From the NCBI GenBank assembly GCA_013288745.1, contig JABDBG010000024.1, forward strand, positions 1-34,106: a stretch of DNA of 34,106 nt, written 5' to 3'. The notes beneath the pieces were generated by a model. That model searched no databases. It worked only from the letters and a program-made list of their open reading frames with translations, and was not told the DNA's origin. Of the stretch, positions 12,901-20,982 are shown one piece after another. How positions within the stretch are numbered: position 1 is the first letter of the stretch; every line of letters starts with the position of its first letter. A program made the position numbers and the translations under genes. The DNA comes from Bacteroidota bacterium. GTDB lineage: Bacteria > Bacteroidota > Bacteroidia > Chitinophagales > Chitinophagaceae.

Positions 12901-13509
12901 ATGACCGATACTAAATACCGTTATTTTATTATCAATAAGCCATACAATATGGTATCACAATTTGTGAGCACGCATAATGTAGGTTTGTTGGGCGATCTTG
13001 CATATGATTTTCCTGAAGGAACACATGCCATAGGTAGATTAGATAATAATTCAGAAGGGCTACTTATCCTCACAACAAATAAAAAAGTAACAAAACTATT
13101 ATTTAGCAGTGTAGTTGCGCATAAAAGAACTTATTTAGTGCAGGTAAAAAAAGAAGTATCGCCCGAAAGTTTGCATAAACTACAGACAGGCGTATCTATT
13201 TTTGTAAAAGGAGCAGTAGATTATATCACCACTCCTTGTGAAGTGGCAATAGTTACAAAACCTGCTAACCTGTTTGAATTGCCGGAAGAGAAAATAATAT
13301 ACGGGCAACATACCTGGTTATTGATCACTTTAACGGAAGGAAAATTTCACCAGGTGAGAAAAATGGTGGATGCGGTTGGGCATCGTTGCACACGGTTAAT
13401 AAGAATATCAATTGAAGATCTTTTATTGGGCGATCTGCAACCGGGTTGTATACAGGAATTGGAAGAGGCCGATTTTTTTAAGAAACTGAGAATTGCTGAC
13501 TGGAAATAA
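12901..13509 (+). CDS. rluE: RluE-like rRNA pseudouridine synthase
   Basis: A 202-residue RsuA/RluB/E/F-family pseudouridine synthase without an N-terminal S4 domain, the arrangement of RluE, which in E. coli modifies one uridine of 23S rRNA. The catalytic Asp48 is in GRLDNNSEGLLILT. YFIINKPYNMVSQF (about 8-21) is the family opening, and GKFHQVRKMVDAVGHRCTRLIRI is the conserved RNA-binding strand-helix. RluE is the closest match by domain content; the exact target uridine cannot be shown. A possible promoter is TTG at 12837-12839 with TACATTTA at 12861-12868 (one mismatch to the -7 consensus). It is followed after 4 nt by a glycosyltransferase gene, so they may share a transcript. Confidence 0.88.
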   Translation: MTDTKYRYFIINKPYNMVSQFVSTHNVGLLGDLAYDFPEGTHAIGRLDNNSEGLLILTTNKKVTKLLFSSVVAHKRTYLVQVKKEVSPESLHKLQTGVSIFVKGAVDYITTPCEVAIVTKPANLFELPEEKIIYGQHTWLLITLTEGKFHQVRKMVDAVGHRCTRLIRISIEDLLLGDLQPGCIQELEEADFFKKLRIADWK

Positions 13510-13513
13510 ATTT

Positions 13514-14611
13514 ATGAAATTATACTTCACTGTAACTACCGACTTAACCTATGACCAGCGTATGATCCGCATCTGCACTTCATTAGCACAGAATGGTTAC
13601 GATGTTGTATTGGTAGGCAGAAAACTTAGCAACTCTTTACCAATCACAAAACAACCCTTTAAACAAAAAAGGATCAGCTGCTTTTTTGAAAAAGGTAAAT
13701 CGTTTTATGCTGAATATAATTTCCGTCTATTTTTTTACCTGCTTTTTAAAAAGATGGATTGTGTCTGCGCCATCGATCTTGATACGATCCTCCCCTGTTA
13801 TTTTATCTCAGCCATAAAAAGAATATATCGCGTATATGATGCGCACGAATTGTTTTGTGAGATGAAAGAAGTTGTTACCCGCCCGGCTATCCACCGTATT
13901 TGGAAAAAAATAGAAAGGTTTACGGTTCCGAAATTTACAATGGGATATACGGTCAACCAACCTATTGCTGATGAGTTCACAAAAATGTACGACGTACAAT
14001 ATAAGGTTATTCGGAATATTGCCTTGCTAACAGAACTTACTCATCTGCCAAAAGCAGAAAAATTTATTTTATACCAGGGAGCTGTGAATGAAGGCAGAAG
14101 CTTTGAAACGTTGATCCCTGCTATGCAAAACGTTCCTTGTAAATTGATGATCTGCGGTGATGGAAATTTTATGCAACAGGCTATTCTGTTAGCAAAAAAA
14201 TACGACGTAGAGGATAAGGTTCTATTTAAAGGCAAAGTGTCTCCTGATAAATTAAGAGCTATAACACAACAAGCATTCCTTGGTATTACTCTGTTTGAAA
14301 ATAATGGTTTAAGTAATTACTATTCTTTAGCTAACAGATTCTTTGATTATATACAGGCTGGTATTCCTCAGCTTTGTGTTGATTATCCTGCTTATCAGGA
14401 AATAAATGAGGCTGGTCCGGTTGCTTTATTAATAAAAGATATCAGTACTGAAAATATTGCAGTTCAATTAAATAATTTATTAAATGATGGCACACTATAT
14501 GATACGCTTCAACAAAATTGCCTAAAAGCAAGGACGATTTTTAATTGGCAGCAAGAAGAAAAAAAACTACTTACCTTTTACCAAGAACTGTTTTTAAATA
14601 ATGCCCGATAA
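13514..14611 (+). CDS. GT-B glycosyltransferase
   Basis: A 365-residue GT4-like glycosyltransferase. The N-terminal Rossmann-like half (MKLYFTVTTDLTYDQRMIRI, YDVVLVGRKL, CVCAIDLDTILPCY, RVYDAHELF) is the acceptor half. The C-terminal half carries the donor-site pattern: LYQGAVNEGRSFETLIPAM (about 192-210), KLMICGDGNF, VLFKGKVSPDKL and GITLFENNGLSNYYSLANRFFDYIQAGIP, with the E/GxP loop. No signal peptide or membrane helix: cytoplasmic, making a cell-surface glycan or modifying a lipid-linked sugar. ATG at 13514 is used; the in-frame TTG at 13493 overlaps the previous gene. It overlaps the next glycosyltransferase gene by 11 nt. Sugar specificity unknown. Confidence 0.9.
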   Translation: MKLYFTVTTDLTYDQRMIRICTSLAQNGYDVVLVGRKLSNSLPITKQPFKQKRISCFFEKGKSFYAEYNFRLFFYLLFKKMDCVCAIDLDTILPCYFISAIKRIYRVYDAHELFCEMKEVVTRPAIHRIWKKIERFTVPKFTMGYTVNQPIADEFTKMYDVQYKVIRNIALLTELTHLPKAEKFILYQGAVNEGRSFETLIPAMQNVPCKLMICGDGNFMQQAILLAKKYDVEDKVLFKGKVSPDKLRAITQQAFLGITLFENNGLSNYYSLANRFFDYIQAGIPQLCVDYPAYQEINEAGPVALLIKDISTENIAVQLNNLLNDGTLYDTLQQNCLKARTIFNWQQEEKKLLTFYQELFLNNAR

Positions 14612-15722
14612 ACATTTACATATTGTAAGTCTTGATGTACCATTCCCTGCTGATTATGGCGGGGTGATCGATGTATTTTATAAAATAAAAGCATTACACC
14701 AATTAGGAATAAAGATCCACCTGCATTGTTTTACAAAAGGAAGAAAACCTGCCGAAGAATTAAATAAATATTGCGTTGAAGTAAATTATTATCAACGTAA
14801 AGAAAACCTGAAAGGATTTTCTTTACTACTACCCTACATTGTCGGATCAAGAAAAAGCGACAAATTATTAGCAAATTTGCAAAAAGACAACTACCCTATT
14901 CTTTTAGAAGGCATTCATTGCACCTACCATTTGCAGCTTGATAAATTAAAAGACAGGCAAGTAATCGTTCGCCTGCACAATGTCGAATTTAAGTATTATC
15001 ATAATCTTGCAAAAAATGAACGCAGTCCTTTTAAAAGATTTTATTTTTTGCATGAAAGCAAGCTGCTTAAACTGTATGAGAAAAAATTAGCGAACAGCGG
15101 TTTAATAACCGCTATCAGTAAGCAGGATGTAGAATTATACCAGCAGTTGTTTGATGCAAAGCAGATCCATTTTTTACCTGCCTTTATTCCTTATACTACC
15201 ATTACAAGTAAAAAAGGAATGGGAGAATACTGTTTGTACCAGGGTAATTTATCTATCAATGAAAATGAAGAAGTCGTTATTTGGTTATTGGAAAATGTTT
15301 TCAACGATCTACCAATTCCTTTTGTTATTGCAGGCGCAAACCCTTCGAACAAATTATACCTTGCAGTAGAAAAATATAAAAATGTTTCACTGGTTCCCAA
15401 TCCTTCGGATGCAAAGATGCAGGAACTGATCGCAGATGCACAAGTAAACGTGTTACCTTCTTTCAATAGAACCGGGGTAAAACTAAAATTATTAAATGCT
15501 TTATTTAATGGAAGGCATTGTTTGTCAAATAAGGCAGGAGTGATTGGTAGTGGCGTAGAACACTTTTGCACCATTGCAGAAACTGCCGATGATTTTAAAG
15601 CCTGTATTAACGGTTTATTCCAACATGATTTTGCTCATTTAGAATTACAACAGCGGCAAAATATATTAAAGTATTATAACAATGAATTGAATGCGCAGCA
15701 GCTTATCTCATGGATACATTAG
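14601..15722 (+). CDS. GT-B glycosyltransferase
   Basis: A 373-residue glycosyltransferase starting at ATG 14601 inside the end of the previous gene. The N-terminal half has the family opening HIVSLDVPFPADYGGVIDVFYKIKAL and RLHNVEFKYYHNLAK. The C-terminal half has YQGNLSINENEEVVIWLLENVF, FVIAGANPS, VSLVPNPSDAKMQELIADA and NVLPSFNRTGVKLKLLNALFNGRHCLSN, the nucleotide-sugar-binding half. It is cytoplasmic. Coupling to the upstream gene suggests both act on one glycan, but no polymerase, flippase or chain-length gene is near, so the product is unknown. Its 3' end overlaps the 3' end of ftsE by 20 bp, tail to tail. Confidence 0.88.
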   Translation: MPDKHLHIVSLDVPFPADYGGVIDVFYKIKALHQLGIKIHLHCFTKGRKPAEELNKYCVEVNYYQRKENLKGFSLLLPYIVGSRKSDKLLANLQKDNYPILLEGIHCTYHLQLDKLKDRQVIVRLHNVEFKYYHNLAKNERSPFKRFYFLHESKLLKLYEKKLANSGLITAISKQDVELYQQLFDAKQIHFLPAFIPYTTITSKKGMGEYCLYQGNLSINENEEVVIWLLENVFNDLPIPFVIAGANPSNKLYLAVEKYKNVSLVPNPSDAKMQELIADAQVNVLPSFNRTGVKLKLLNALFNGRHCLSNKAGVIGSGVEHFCTIAETADDFKACINGLFQHDFAHLELQQRQNILKYYNNELNAQQLISWIH

Positions 15723-16401
15723 CAACGCTGGCATTATCGATCACTTTATTATTTTCAGTCTTGATCGTTCTTGCAGGGAACTTATTGATCACTCTATAAT
15801 CATGCGTAGCCATAATGATCGCTGTTCCATAATCTTTAGAAATGTGAAATAGCAATTGCATGATCTCATCACTTGTTTCAGGATCGAGGTTTCCTGTAGG
15901 TTCATCCGCTAATAACAATTTAGGTGAATTTAGCAAAGCCCTTGCGATGTCTACACGTTGTTGTTCACCACCGCTCAATACGAAAGGCATTTTAAATCCT
16001 TTTGATTTCAATCCCACTTTATCCAATACGTCTGCGATTTTCTCATCCATTAATTTCTCGTCTTTCCAACCGGTAGCACGCAACACAAATTTTAAATTAT
16101 CGTTTACGTTACGATCTGTCAGTAATTGAAAATCCTGAAACACTACACCTAGATTACGGCGTAGAAAAGGAACTTTTTTCCAGTTCAATTGTCTTAAATT
16201 ATATCCTACAACCCATCCTTCTCCTTCAGTCAATTCAAGATCGCCATACAATGTTTTCAACAAGCTGCTTTTACCCGTACCTGTTTTACCAACCAGGTAA
16301 ACAAATTCTGCTTTATCAATAGAGATATTTACATCTCCCAAAATAAGGCTGTTACTCTGGTAAATATTTACATTCTTTAATTCTATGATCGATTGCGCCA
16401 T
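15703..16401 (-). CDS. ftsE: FtsE-like cell-division ABC transporter ATPase
   Basis: A 232-residue ATP-binding protein. Walker A GKTGTGKS at 38-45, Q-loop in VVFQDFQLL (~87-94), signature LSGGEQQR at 142-149, Walker B LLLADEP at 162-168, and the switch His in MATHDYRVI. With FtsX, FtsE controls septal peptidoglycan hydrolases at the inner membrane. The length and the [13 protein letters not shown] stretch fit FtsE better than the related LolD, but no ftsX lies next to it here, which leaves some doubt. Own promoter at 16429-16436, between it and purM. The 3' end overlaps the glycosyltransferase gene. Confidence 0.85.
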   Translation of the reverse strand: MAQSIIELKNVNIYQSNSLILGDVNISIDKAEFVYLVGKTGTGKSSLLKTLYGDLELTEGEGWVVGYNLRQLNWKKVPFLRRNLGVVFQDFQLLTDRNVNDNLKFVLRATGWKDEKLMDEKIADVLDKVGLKSKGFKMPFVLSGGEQQRVDIARALLNSPKLLLADEPTGNLDPETSDEIMQLLFHISKDYGTAIIMATHDYRVINKFPARTIKTENNKVIDNASVANVSMR

Positions 16402-16428
16402 TTCAGTTTGTTGTTTTTAATGCTATTG

Positions 16429-16436
16429 CAAATTTA
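16429..16436 (-). promoter_or_regulatory. Promoter -7 box for ftsE
   Basis: TAAATTTG followed by C on the minus strand, 27 nt before the start codon at 16401. It lies in the short gap after purM, so ftsE need not depend on the purM promoter. Confidence 0.6.
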
Positions 16437-16447
16437 ACCTTTTTTAT

Positions 16448-17620
16448 CTAATAAACAATTGCTTCATTCTTCAGTTTTATGATCAGTTCTTTTTTAACAC
16501 TTTCTTCTACCCTGCCGATGACCTGTGCATCGATATTAAAGCTTTTGGCAGCTGCTATCATTGTTTCCGCATTTGTAGGATCACAGTATATTTCAAGGCG
16601 ACAGCCCATATTAAATACCTCGTACATTTCCTTATTATTGGAGCCGCTGTTCTTTTGTATGATATCAAAAATAACAGGTGGTTCAAACAGGTTATCTTTT
16701 ATAACACGAACTGTGCCGGGGATATATTTCATGCATTTTGTTTGTCCGCCACCGCTGCAATGAATTACACCGTGTAATTTACCGAAATGATTTTCCAATA
16801 ATTCACGCATTACCGGAGCATAAGTTCTTGTAGGACTTAATAATAATTTACCGATGGTTATTCCGGTATGCCCTTTTACTTCAACTGCGTCAGTTAATTT
16901 ATGTTTACCGATATAGACAACTTCTTCGGCCAGCCCTGTATTATAACTTTCCTTAAAATTATCTGCGTAATATTTACTCAACACATCGTGCCTTGCACTT
17001 GTTAATCCGTTGCTTCCTAAGCCACTGTTATAAGCTGTTTCGTAAGTTGATTGTCCGTAACTCGCAAAGCCAACGATCACATCGCCTGCTTTGATCTTTT
17101 CGTTACTGATGATCTTATTCTTTGGCCAACGGCTTGTCATGGTACCATTAACAGCAATTGTTCGTACCACATCTCCCACATCAGCCGTTTCACCACCTAA
17201 ATAATGAATATTGATCCCGAAGGTTTTTAATTCATCGAATAATTGCTGGGAACCATTGATCACCTGGGATAATACTTCACCTGGAATGATAGTTTTATTT
17301 CTATCGATCGTTGAGTTAAAAACGATATTATCATAAATGCCCACACATAAAAGATCGTCTAAATTCATTACGATCGCATCTTGCGCAATGCCTTTCCAAA
17401 CGGTTACATCTCCTGTTTCTTTCCAATATAAATAAGCAAGGATACTTTTAGTGCCTGCACCGTCTGCATGCATTACGCTTACATAATTATCATCGTTCCC
17501 GAAATAATCAGGATAAACCTTACAAAAAGCATGAGGAAACAATCCCTGATCCAAATGTTGTACGGCAGCGTGGACTTCTTCTTTTTGGGCTGAAACCCCT
17601 CTCTTACTATAAAGACTCAT
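16448..17620 (-). CDS. purM: Phosphoribosylformylglycinamidine cyclo-ligase (AIR synthetase)
   Basis: A 390-residue PurM, longer than the ~345-residue E. coli enzyme, as I recall for Bacteroidota. It converts FGAM to aminoimidazole ribonucleotide with ATP in purine synthesis. Visible features: N-terminal YSKRGVSAQKEEVHAAV; the ATP-site region VMHADGAGTKSILAYLYWKE (about 49-68) and AQDAIVMNLDDLLCVGI; HYLGGETADVGDVVRTIAVNGT; VGFASYGQSTYETAYNSGLGSNG (about 188-210); and in the C-terminal half HCSGGGQTKCMKYIPG and EMYEVFNMGCRLEIY. Cytoplasmic. Transcribed divergently from ribF with its own -7 box at 17637-17644. Confidence 0.93.
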   Translation of the reverse strand: MSLYSKRGVSAQKEEVHAAVQHLDQGLFPHAFCKVYPDYFGNDDNYVSVMHADGAGTKSILAYLYWKETGDVTVWKGIAQDAIVMNLDDLLCVGIYDNIVFNSTIDRNKTIIPGEVLSQVINGSQQLFDELKTFGINIHYLGGETADVGDVVRTIAVNGTMTSRWPKNKIISNEKIKAGDVIVGFASYGQSTYETAYNSGLGSNGLTSARHDVLSKYYADNFKESYNTGLAEEVVYIGKHKLTDAVEVKGHTGITIGKLLLSPTRTYAPVMRELLENHFGKLHGVIHCSGGGQTKCMKYIPGTVRVIKDNLFEPPVIFDIIQKNSGSNNKEMYEVFNMGCRLEIYCDPTNAETMIAAAKSFNIDAQVIGRVEESVKKELIIKLKNEAIVY

Positions 17621-17636
17621 ATTTTAATTTGTAGTG

Positions 17637-17644
17637 CAAAACTA
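17637..17644 (-). promoter_or_regulatory. Promoter -7 box for purM
   Basis: TAGTTTTG followed by C on the minus strand (TAnnTTTGC consensus), 16 nt before the start at 17620. Confidence 0.6.
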
Positions 17645-17681
17645 AATTTCAATTCCCAATAAACCATTTTCAATTATCAAC

Positions 17682-17689
17682 TACATTTG
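17682..17689 (+). promoter_or_regulatory. Promoter -7 box for ribF
   Basis: TACATTTG followed by C, ending only 11 nt before the ATG at 17701. If it is used, the transcript has almost no 5' leader. Confidence 0.6.
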
Positions 17690-17700
17690 CACCATCAAAA

Positions 17701-18660
17701 ATGACGGTTTACAATAATATAGAACAACTCCCTGCTTTTAAAAATGCCATTCTAACCATTGGTACTTTTGATGGCGTACATACTGGTCATCAGCAAATTA
17801 TACAGCTAATGAAGCAGGAAGCGGCCAAAGTTAAGGGAGAAACGGTGATTATTACCTTTCATCCACACCCACGGATGGTGGTAGCCTCTCACAAGCCAAC
17901 TATTCAGCTGTTAGATACGCTGGAAGAGAAAATACTGCTTTTGCAGGATCAGGGTTTGGATAACCTGGTTATCGTTCCTTTTACGGCAGATTTTGGCAAC
18001 CAGACAGCCGAGGAGTATATAGCGGATTTTTTGGTAAAAAGATTTCATCCTCATACCATCGTTATTGGTCATGATCATCATTTCGGCAAGGGCCGATCGG
18101 GAGATTATGCATTATTAGAACAAAAAGGCCTTGAATTTAATTATAAAGTAGTTGAAATTCCTGCGCATATGTTAGAAGATGTAACAATTAGTTCTACCAA
18201 AATAAGAGAATCGGTCTTAAATGGAGATATCGCGACGGCAAGTAAATATTTAGGCTATCCTTATTTTTTTAGCGGTAAGGTTATCGAAGGAAATAAATTA
18301 GGCAGAACAATTGGCTACCCGACCGCTAATCTGCATATCGAAAATGAACATAAATTAGTACCGGGCAATGGTGTATATGCTGTAGAAATAAAAATAGCTC
18401 ATTCGCTCGAAAATCCTAAACCATCTGCTTTGCATCGTTCCTTAAAAGGCATGATGAATATTGGTGTACGGCCGACTATTGATGGCAGTAAAAAAACGAT
18501 CGAAGTGAATATTTTTGATTTTAATGAAGATATTTACGGACAGACCTTAACCATCACACTAAAAAAATTCCTGCGCAGCGAACAAAAATTTAGTGGCCTG
18601 GATGCTTTGAAAGATCAATTAGCGAAAGATAAACTAGCTGCCCTTGCTGCATTAGGATAG
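17701..18660 (+). CDS. ribF: Bifunctional riboflavin kinase / FAD synthetase
   Basis: A 319-residue RibF. The N-terminal adenylyltransferase domain (about 1-185) carries TIGTFDGVHTGHQQII (about 20-35), the nucleotidyltransferase HxGH motif, TFHPHPRMV, FHPHTIVIGHDHHFGKGRSGD, and ISSTKIRESVLNGD. The C-terminal flavokinase domain starts near 190 with YFFSGKVIEGNKLGRTIGYPTANL and continues MNIGVRPTID and IEVNIFDFNEDIYGQ, with the catalytic Glu in IEVNIF. It phosphorylates riboflavin to FMN and then adenylates it to FAD. Full family length. Divergent from purM; a downstream membrane acyltransferase is on the same strand. Confidence 0.96.
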   Translation: MTVYNNIEQLPAFKNAILTIGTFDGVHTGHQQIIQLMKQEAAKVKGETVIITFHPHPRMVVASHKPTIQLLDTLEEKILLLQDQGLDNLVIVPFTADFGNQTAEEYIADFLVKRFHPHTIVIGHDHHFGKGRSGDYALLEQKGLEFNYKVVEIPAHMLEDVTISSTKIRESVLNGDIATASKYLGYPYFFSGKVIEGNKLGRTIGYPTANLHIENEHKLVPGNGVYAVEIKIAHSLENPKPSALHRSLKGMMNIGVRPTIDGSKKTIEVNIFDFNEDIYGQTLTITLKKFLRSEQKFSGLDALKDQLAKDKLAALAALG

Positions 18661-18725
18661 TTTAATTTCATTATCCTTACATTTATACTATTGATCTTCA
18701 CTAAGAATTATACGTTCCAATTTAT

Positions 18726-19832
18726 ATGAAAAAGAATAGCAGGATAACCATTTTAGACAGCTTCCGTTTTATTGCTATTGTAAGTGTTGTACTTTTTCAT
18801 TATTATTCTCGTTGGGGTTCAAAAGAAAACAAGATCAGTTTGTATCCATACGACAATAAGTATGACTTTTTTACTTACGGATATTTGGGTGTAGAATTCT
18901 TTTTTATAATATCTGGTTTTGTGATTGCTTATACATTATACTCAACAGATACTATTCAGGAATTTTGGAAGAAAAGATTACTAAGACTTTTGCCACCAAT
19001 AGTTATTTGTTCATTGATCACCTTGGTTTTTTGCGTATTATTTGACACCAATAATATTTTCCCTAACGCACATAGTATTAAAAATTTTATTGTAAGTCTT
19101 ACCTTTTTAAACCCCGTACTAATTAATAAGTTTTTTCCATCTTTGGATGTGAATTATTTGAACGGCAGCTATTGGTCATTATGGCCCGAAATACAATTCT
19201 ATTTTATAGCAAGCATAATTTATTTTTATAGGCCGCAAAAGTTTTTAATAAATTTTTCAATTATATCGATTGTATTATTTTTATTGTTTTGGTTTGAAGG
19301 AAACATACACGGAACTAATATATTCCGAATTCAGAAGCAATCTTTTTATACACAACAAGTAGTGTTTACTATCAAAGCATTTACTATCACTCAATATAGT
19401 TTGTGGTTTTTAATGGGTATCTTCTTTTTTAAAATATATACTAAAGAATATAATAAGTATACCATTGTCATACTAGCTATTGCCGGCATATTGTTATTGA
19501 AATATTATTCTTCAGATTGGAATGTAAGAGTATTGTCCCTGCTGATGCTCATTGCATTTGGGATATTTAGTTGTTACCCATCTCTTTTAAATTGGCTAAA
19601 TAATAAGATTATGATCAATATAGGAATAGCCTCCTATACTTTGTACCTCATTCACCAGGAAATAGGCGTTCTATTGATCAATAAATTCGCCGGAAATTTT
19701 GGGAGGTTTGATTTTGTGCTGCCGATAATAATACTGATAGTATTTATATTATTTTCTTTGGCAAGTTACCGGTTCATAGAAAAGCCGGTCAATGTATTTT
19801 TCAAGAAGAAATCGTTTTCAAAAACTGCATAG
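18726..19832 (+). CDS. Acyltransferase-3 family membrane protein (OafA-like)
   Basis: A 368-residue polytopic inner-membrane protein with about ten hydrophobic helices. The family hallmarks are at the N-terminus: ILDSFRFIAIVSVVLFHYYSRWG (candidate catalytic His25) and FGYLGVEFFFIISGFVIAYTL with the membrane-embedded GVEFFFIISGF motif. Further on: WKKRLLRLLPP (the conserved R-x-x-R segment) and LNGSYWSLWPEIQFY. The C-terminal helices end in RFIEKPVN, another family signature. Such proteins O-acylate sugars of surface polysaccharides or peptidoglycan. No SGNH domain is fused. Its stop is immediately next to the convergent holA stop, with no gap. Confidence 0.9.
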   Translation: MKKNSRITILDSFRFIAIVSVVLFHYYSRWGSKENKISLYPYDNKYDFFTYGYLGVEFFFIISGFVIAYTLYSTDTIQEFWKKRLLRLLPPIVICSLITLVFCVLFDTNNIFPNAHSIKNFIVSLTFLNPVLINKFFPSLDVNYLNGSYWSLWPEIQFYFIASIIYFYRPQKFLINFSIISIVLFLLFWFEGNIHGTNIFRIQKQSFYTQQVVFTIKAFTITQYSLWFLMGIFFFKIYTKEYNKYTIVILAIAGILLLKYYSSDWNVRVLSLLMLIAFGIFSCYPSLLNWLNNKIMINIGIASYTLYLIHQEIGVLLINKFAGNFGRFDFVLPIIILIVFILFSLASYRFIEKPVNVFFKKKSFSKTA

Positions 19833-20831
19833 TTACAGCATCATTTTCACTACTAATTCTTTTAATAAAGATACATCGCTTGTACCTGTATCGTTAACAC
19901 CTACGCTTTTTAAATTGTATTGGTGCAATAAAAGTAAGGCTTGCTCTACGCCGCTGTAAGAATATATTTTTGCAGTTTCAATAGCTTGTTTAGCCGCAAA
20001 CGGATTATTATAAAACAATGCTTTTACGCCCGCTTCGCTTCTGTCTACCATGCCGAACATGGTATATATTTTACTAAAATAACCATACAATGCAGGTAGG
20101 ATAAGCTGTATCGGCGCGGCTTTGGGATTGCTTTCAAAATATTGAATAATGCGTATCGCTTTTGCCAGGTTCTTTTTTCCTAAGGCATCCTGTAATTCAA
20201 ACACGTTGTACTCTTTGCTTACGCCAACATATTTTTCAATGTCATCTTCGGTAATGTTCTTTTTTGTACCAAGATTCACTACGATCTTATCGATCTCGTT
20301 AGCGATACGACTCAAATCATTACCAATATGTTCAGCTAATAATATTACTGCTTTTTGCGAAGCAGTAAATCCCTGCGATTGAATATACTCACCTACCCAT
20401 TCTACTAATTTGTATTCCTTTATCTTTTCTGAAGTAAATATTTCTCCCGCCTTCTTGATCGATTTGTATAACGACTTTCTTTTATCAAGGGTTTTCTCTT
20501 TGTGGCTTACAACGAAGATTGTTGAGGCTAAGGGATTGTCCATATAACCTTCCAGCTTTTCCAGGTCGCGCATTTGCTGCGCTTCTTTCAATAGAACAAC
20601 CTGTTTCTCGGCAAACATGGGGTAACGCCTGCAGGCATTAATTACTTCGCTCCAAACGGCATCTTTACCATAAAAAACAGTCAAATTAAAGCTGGCCTCA
20701 CTTTCAGGCAATATTTTATGCTCGGCATAATTGATCGCCTGGTCAATAAAATATTCCTCCTCACCTTCTAACCAATACACCGGTTTGAAGACCTTCTTTT
20801 TCCAATCACTGATAATTTTATCTGCAGACAT
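19833..20831 (-). CDS. holA: DNA polymerase III delta subunit
   Basis: A 332-residue clamp-loader delta subunit, starting at ATG 20831; the in-frame ATG at 20855 adds eight residues (MYYFYTLT) with no family match. Recognised by the opening KIISDWKKKVFKPVYWLEGEEEYFIDQAI (about 3-31), which matches the conserved 'pvyll.GeE.~li..~~~' of delta; FNLTVFYGKDAVWSEVINACRRYPMF; QVVLLKEAQQMRDLEKLEGYM; and LLAEHIGNDLSRIANEIDKIVV with VGVSKEYNVFELQDALGKKN in domain III. Delta opens the beta clamp and contributes to loading. Monocistronic, directly downstream of smc on the same strand but separated by a hairpin. Confidence 0.93.
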   Translation of the reverse strand: MSADKIISDWKKKVFKPVYWLEGEEEYFIDQAINYAEHKILPESEASFNLTVFYGKDAVWSEVINACRRYPMFAEKQVVLLKEAQQMRDLEKLEGYMDNPLASTIFVVSHKEKTLDKRKSLYKSIKKAGEIFTSEKIKEYKLVEWVGEYIQSQGFTASQKAVILLAEHIGNDLSRIANEIDKIVVNLGTKKNITEDDIEKYVGVSKEYNVFELQDALGKKNLAKAIRIIQYFESNPKAAPIQLILPALYGYFSKIYTMFGMVDRSEAGVKALFYNNPFAAKQAIETAKIYSYSGVEQALLLLHQYNLKSVGVNDTGTSDVSLLKELVVKMML

Positions 20832-20866
20832 AGTTAGAGTGTAAAAATAATACAATCGGTTTGTTT

Positions 20867-20980
20867 GAATTAATAATTAAGAATTAATAATTAGTAATTC
20901 CTTCTGATTATAGAATCTATTTATACAATAAGAGCCCTGCAGTGCAAGGCTCATTATCAATTATTAATTTTTAATTACTA
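20867..20980. repeat. AT-rich repeat cluster with a hairpin between holA and smc
   Basis: Holds a tandem duplication (GAATTAATAATTA at 20867-20879 and 20881-20893), a GC-richer hairpin GAGCC...GGCTC (20932-20952), and an AT-rich block (20957-20985) partly inverted relative to the tandem copies. The hairpin lies downstream of the smc stop and can act as its terminator, though the T-tract is weak. Confidence 0.5.
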
Positions 20981-20982
20981 AA

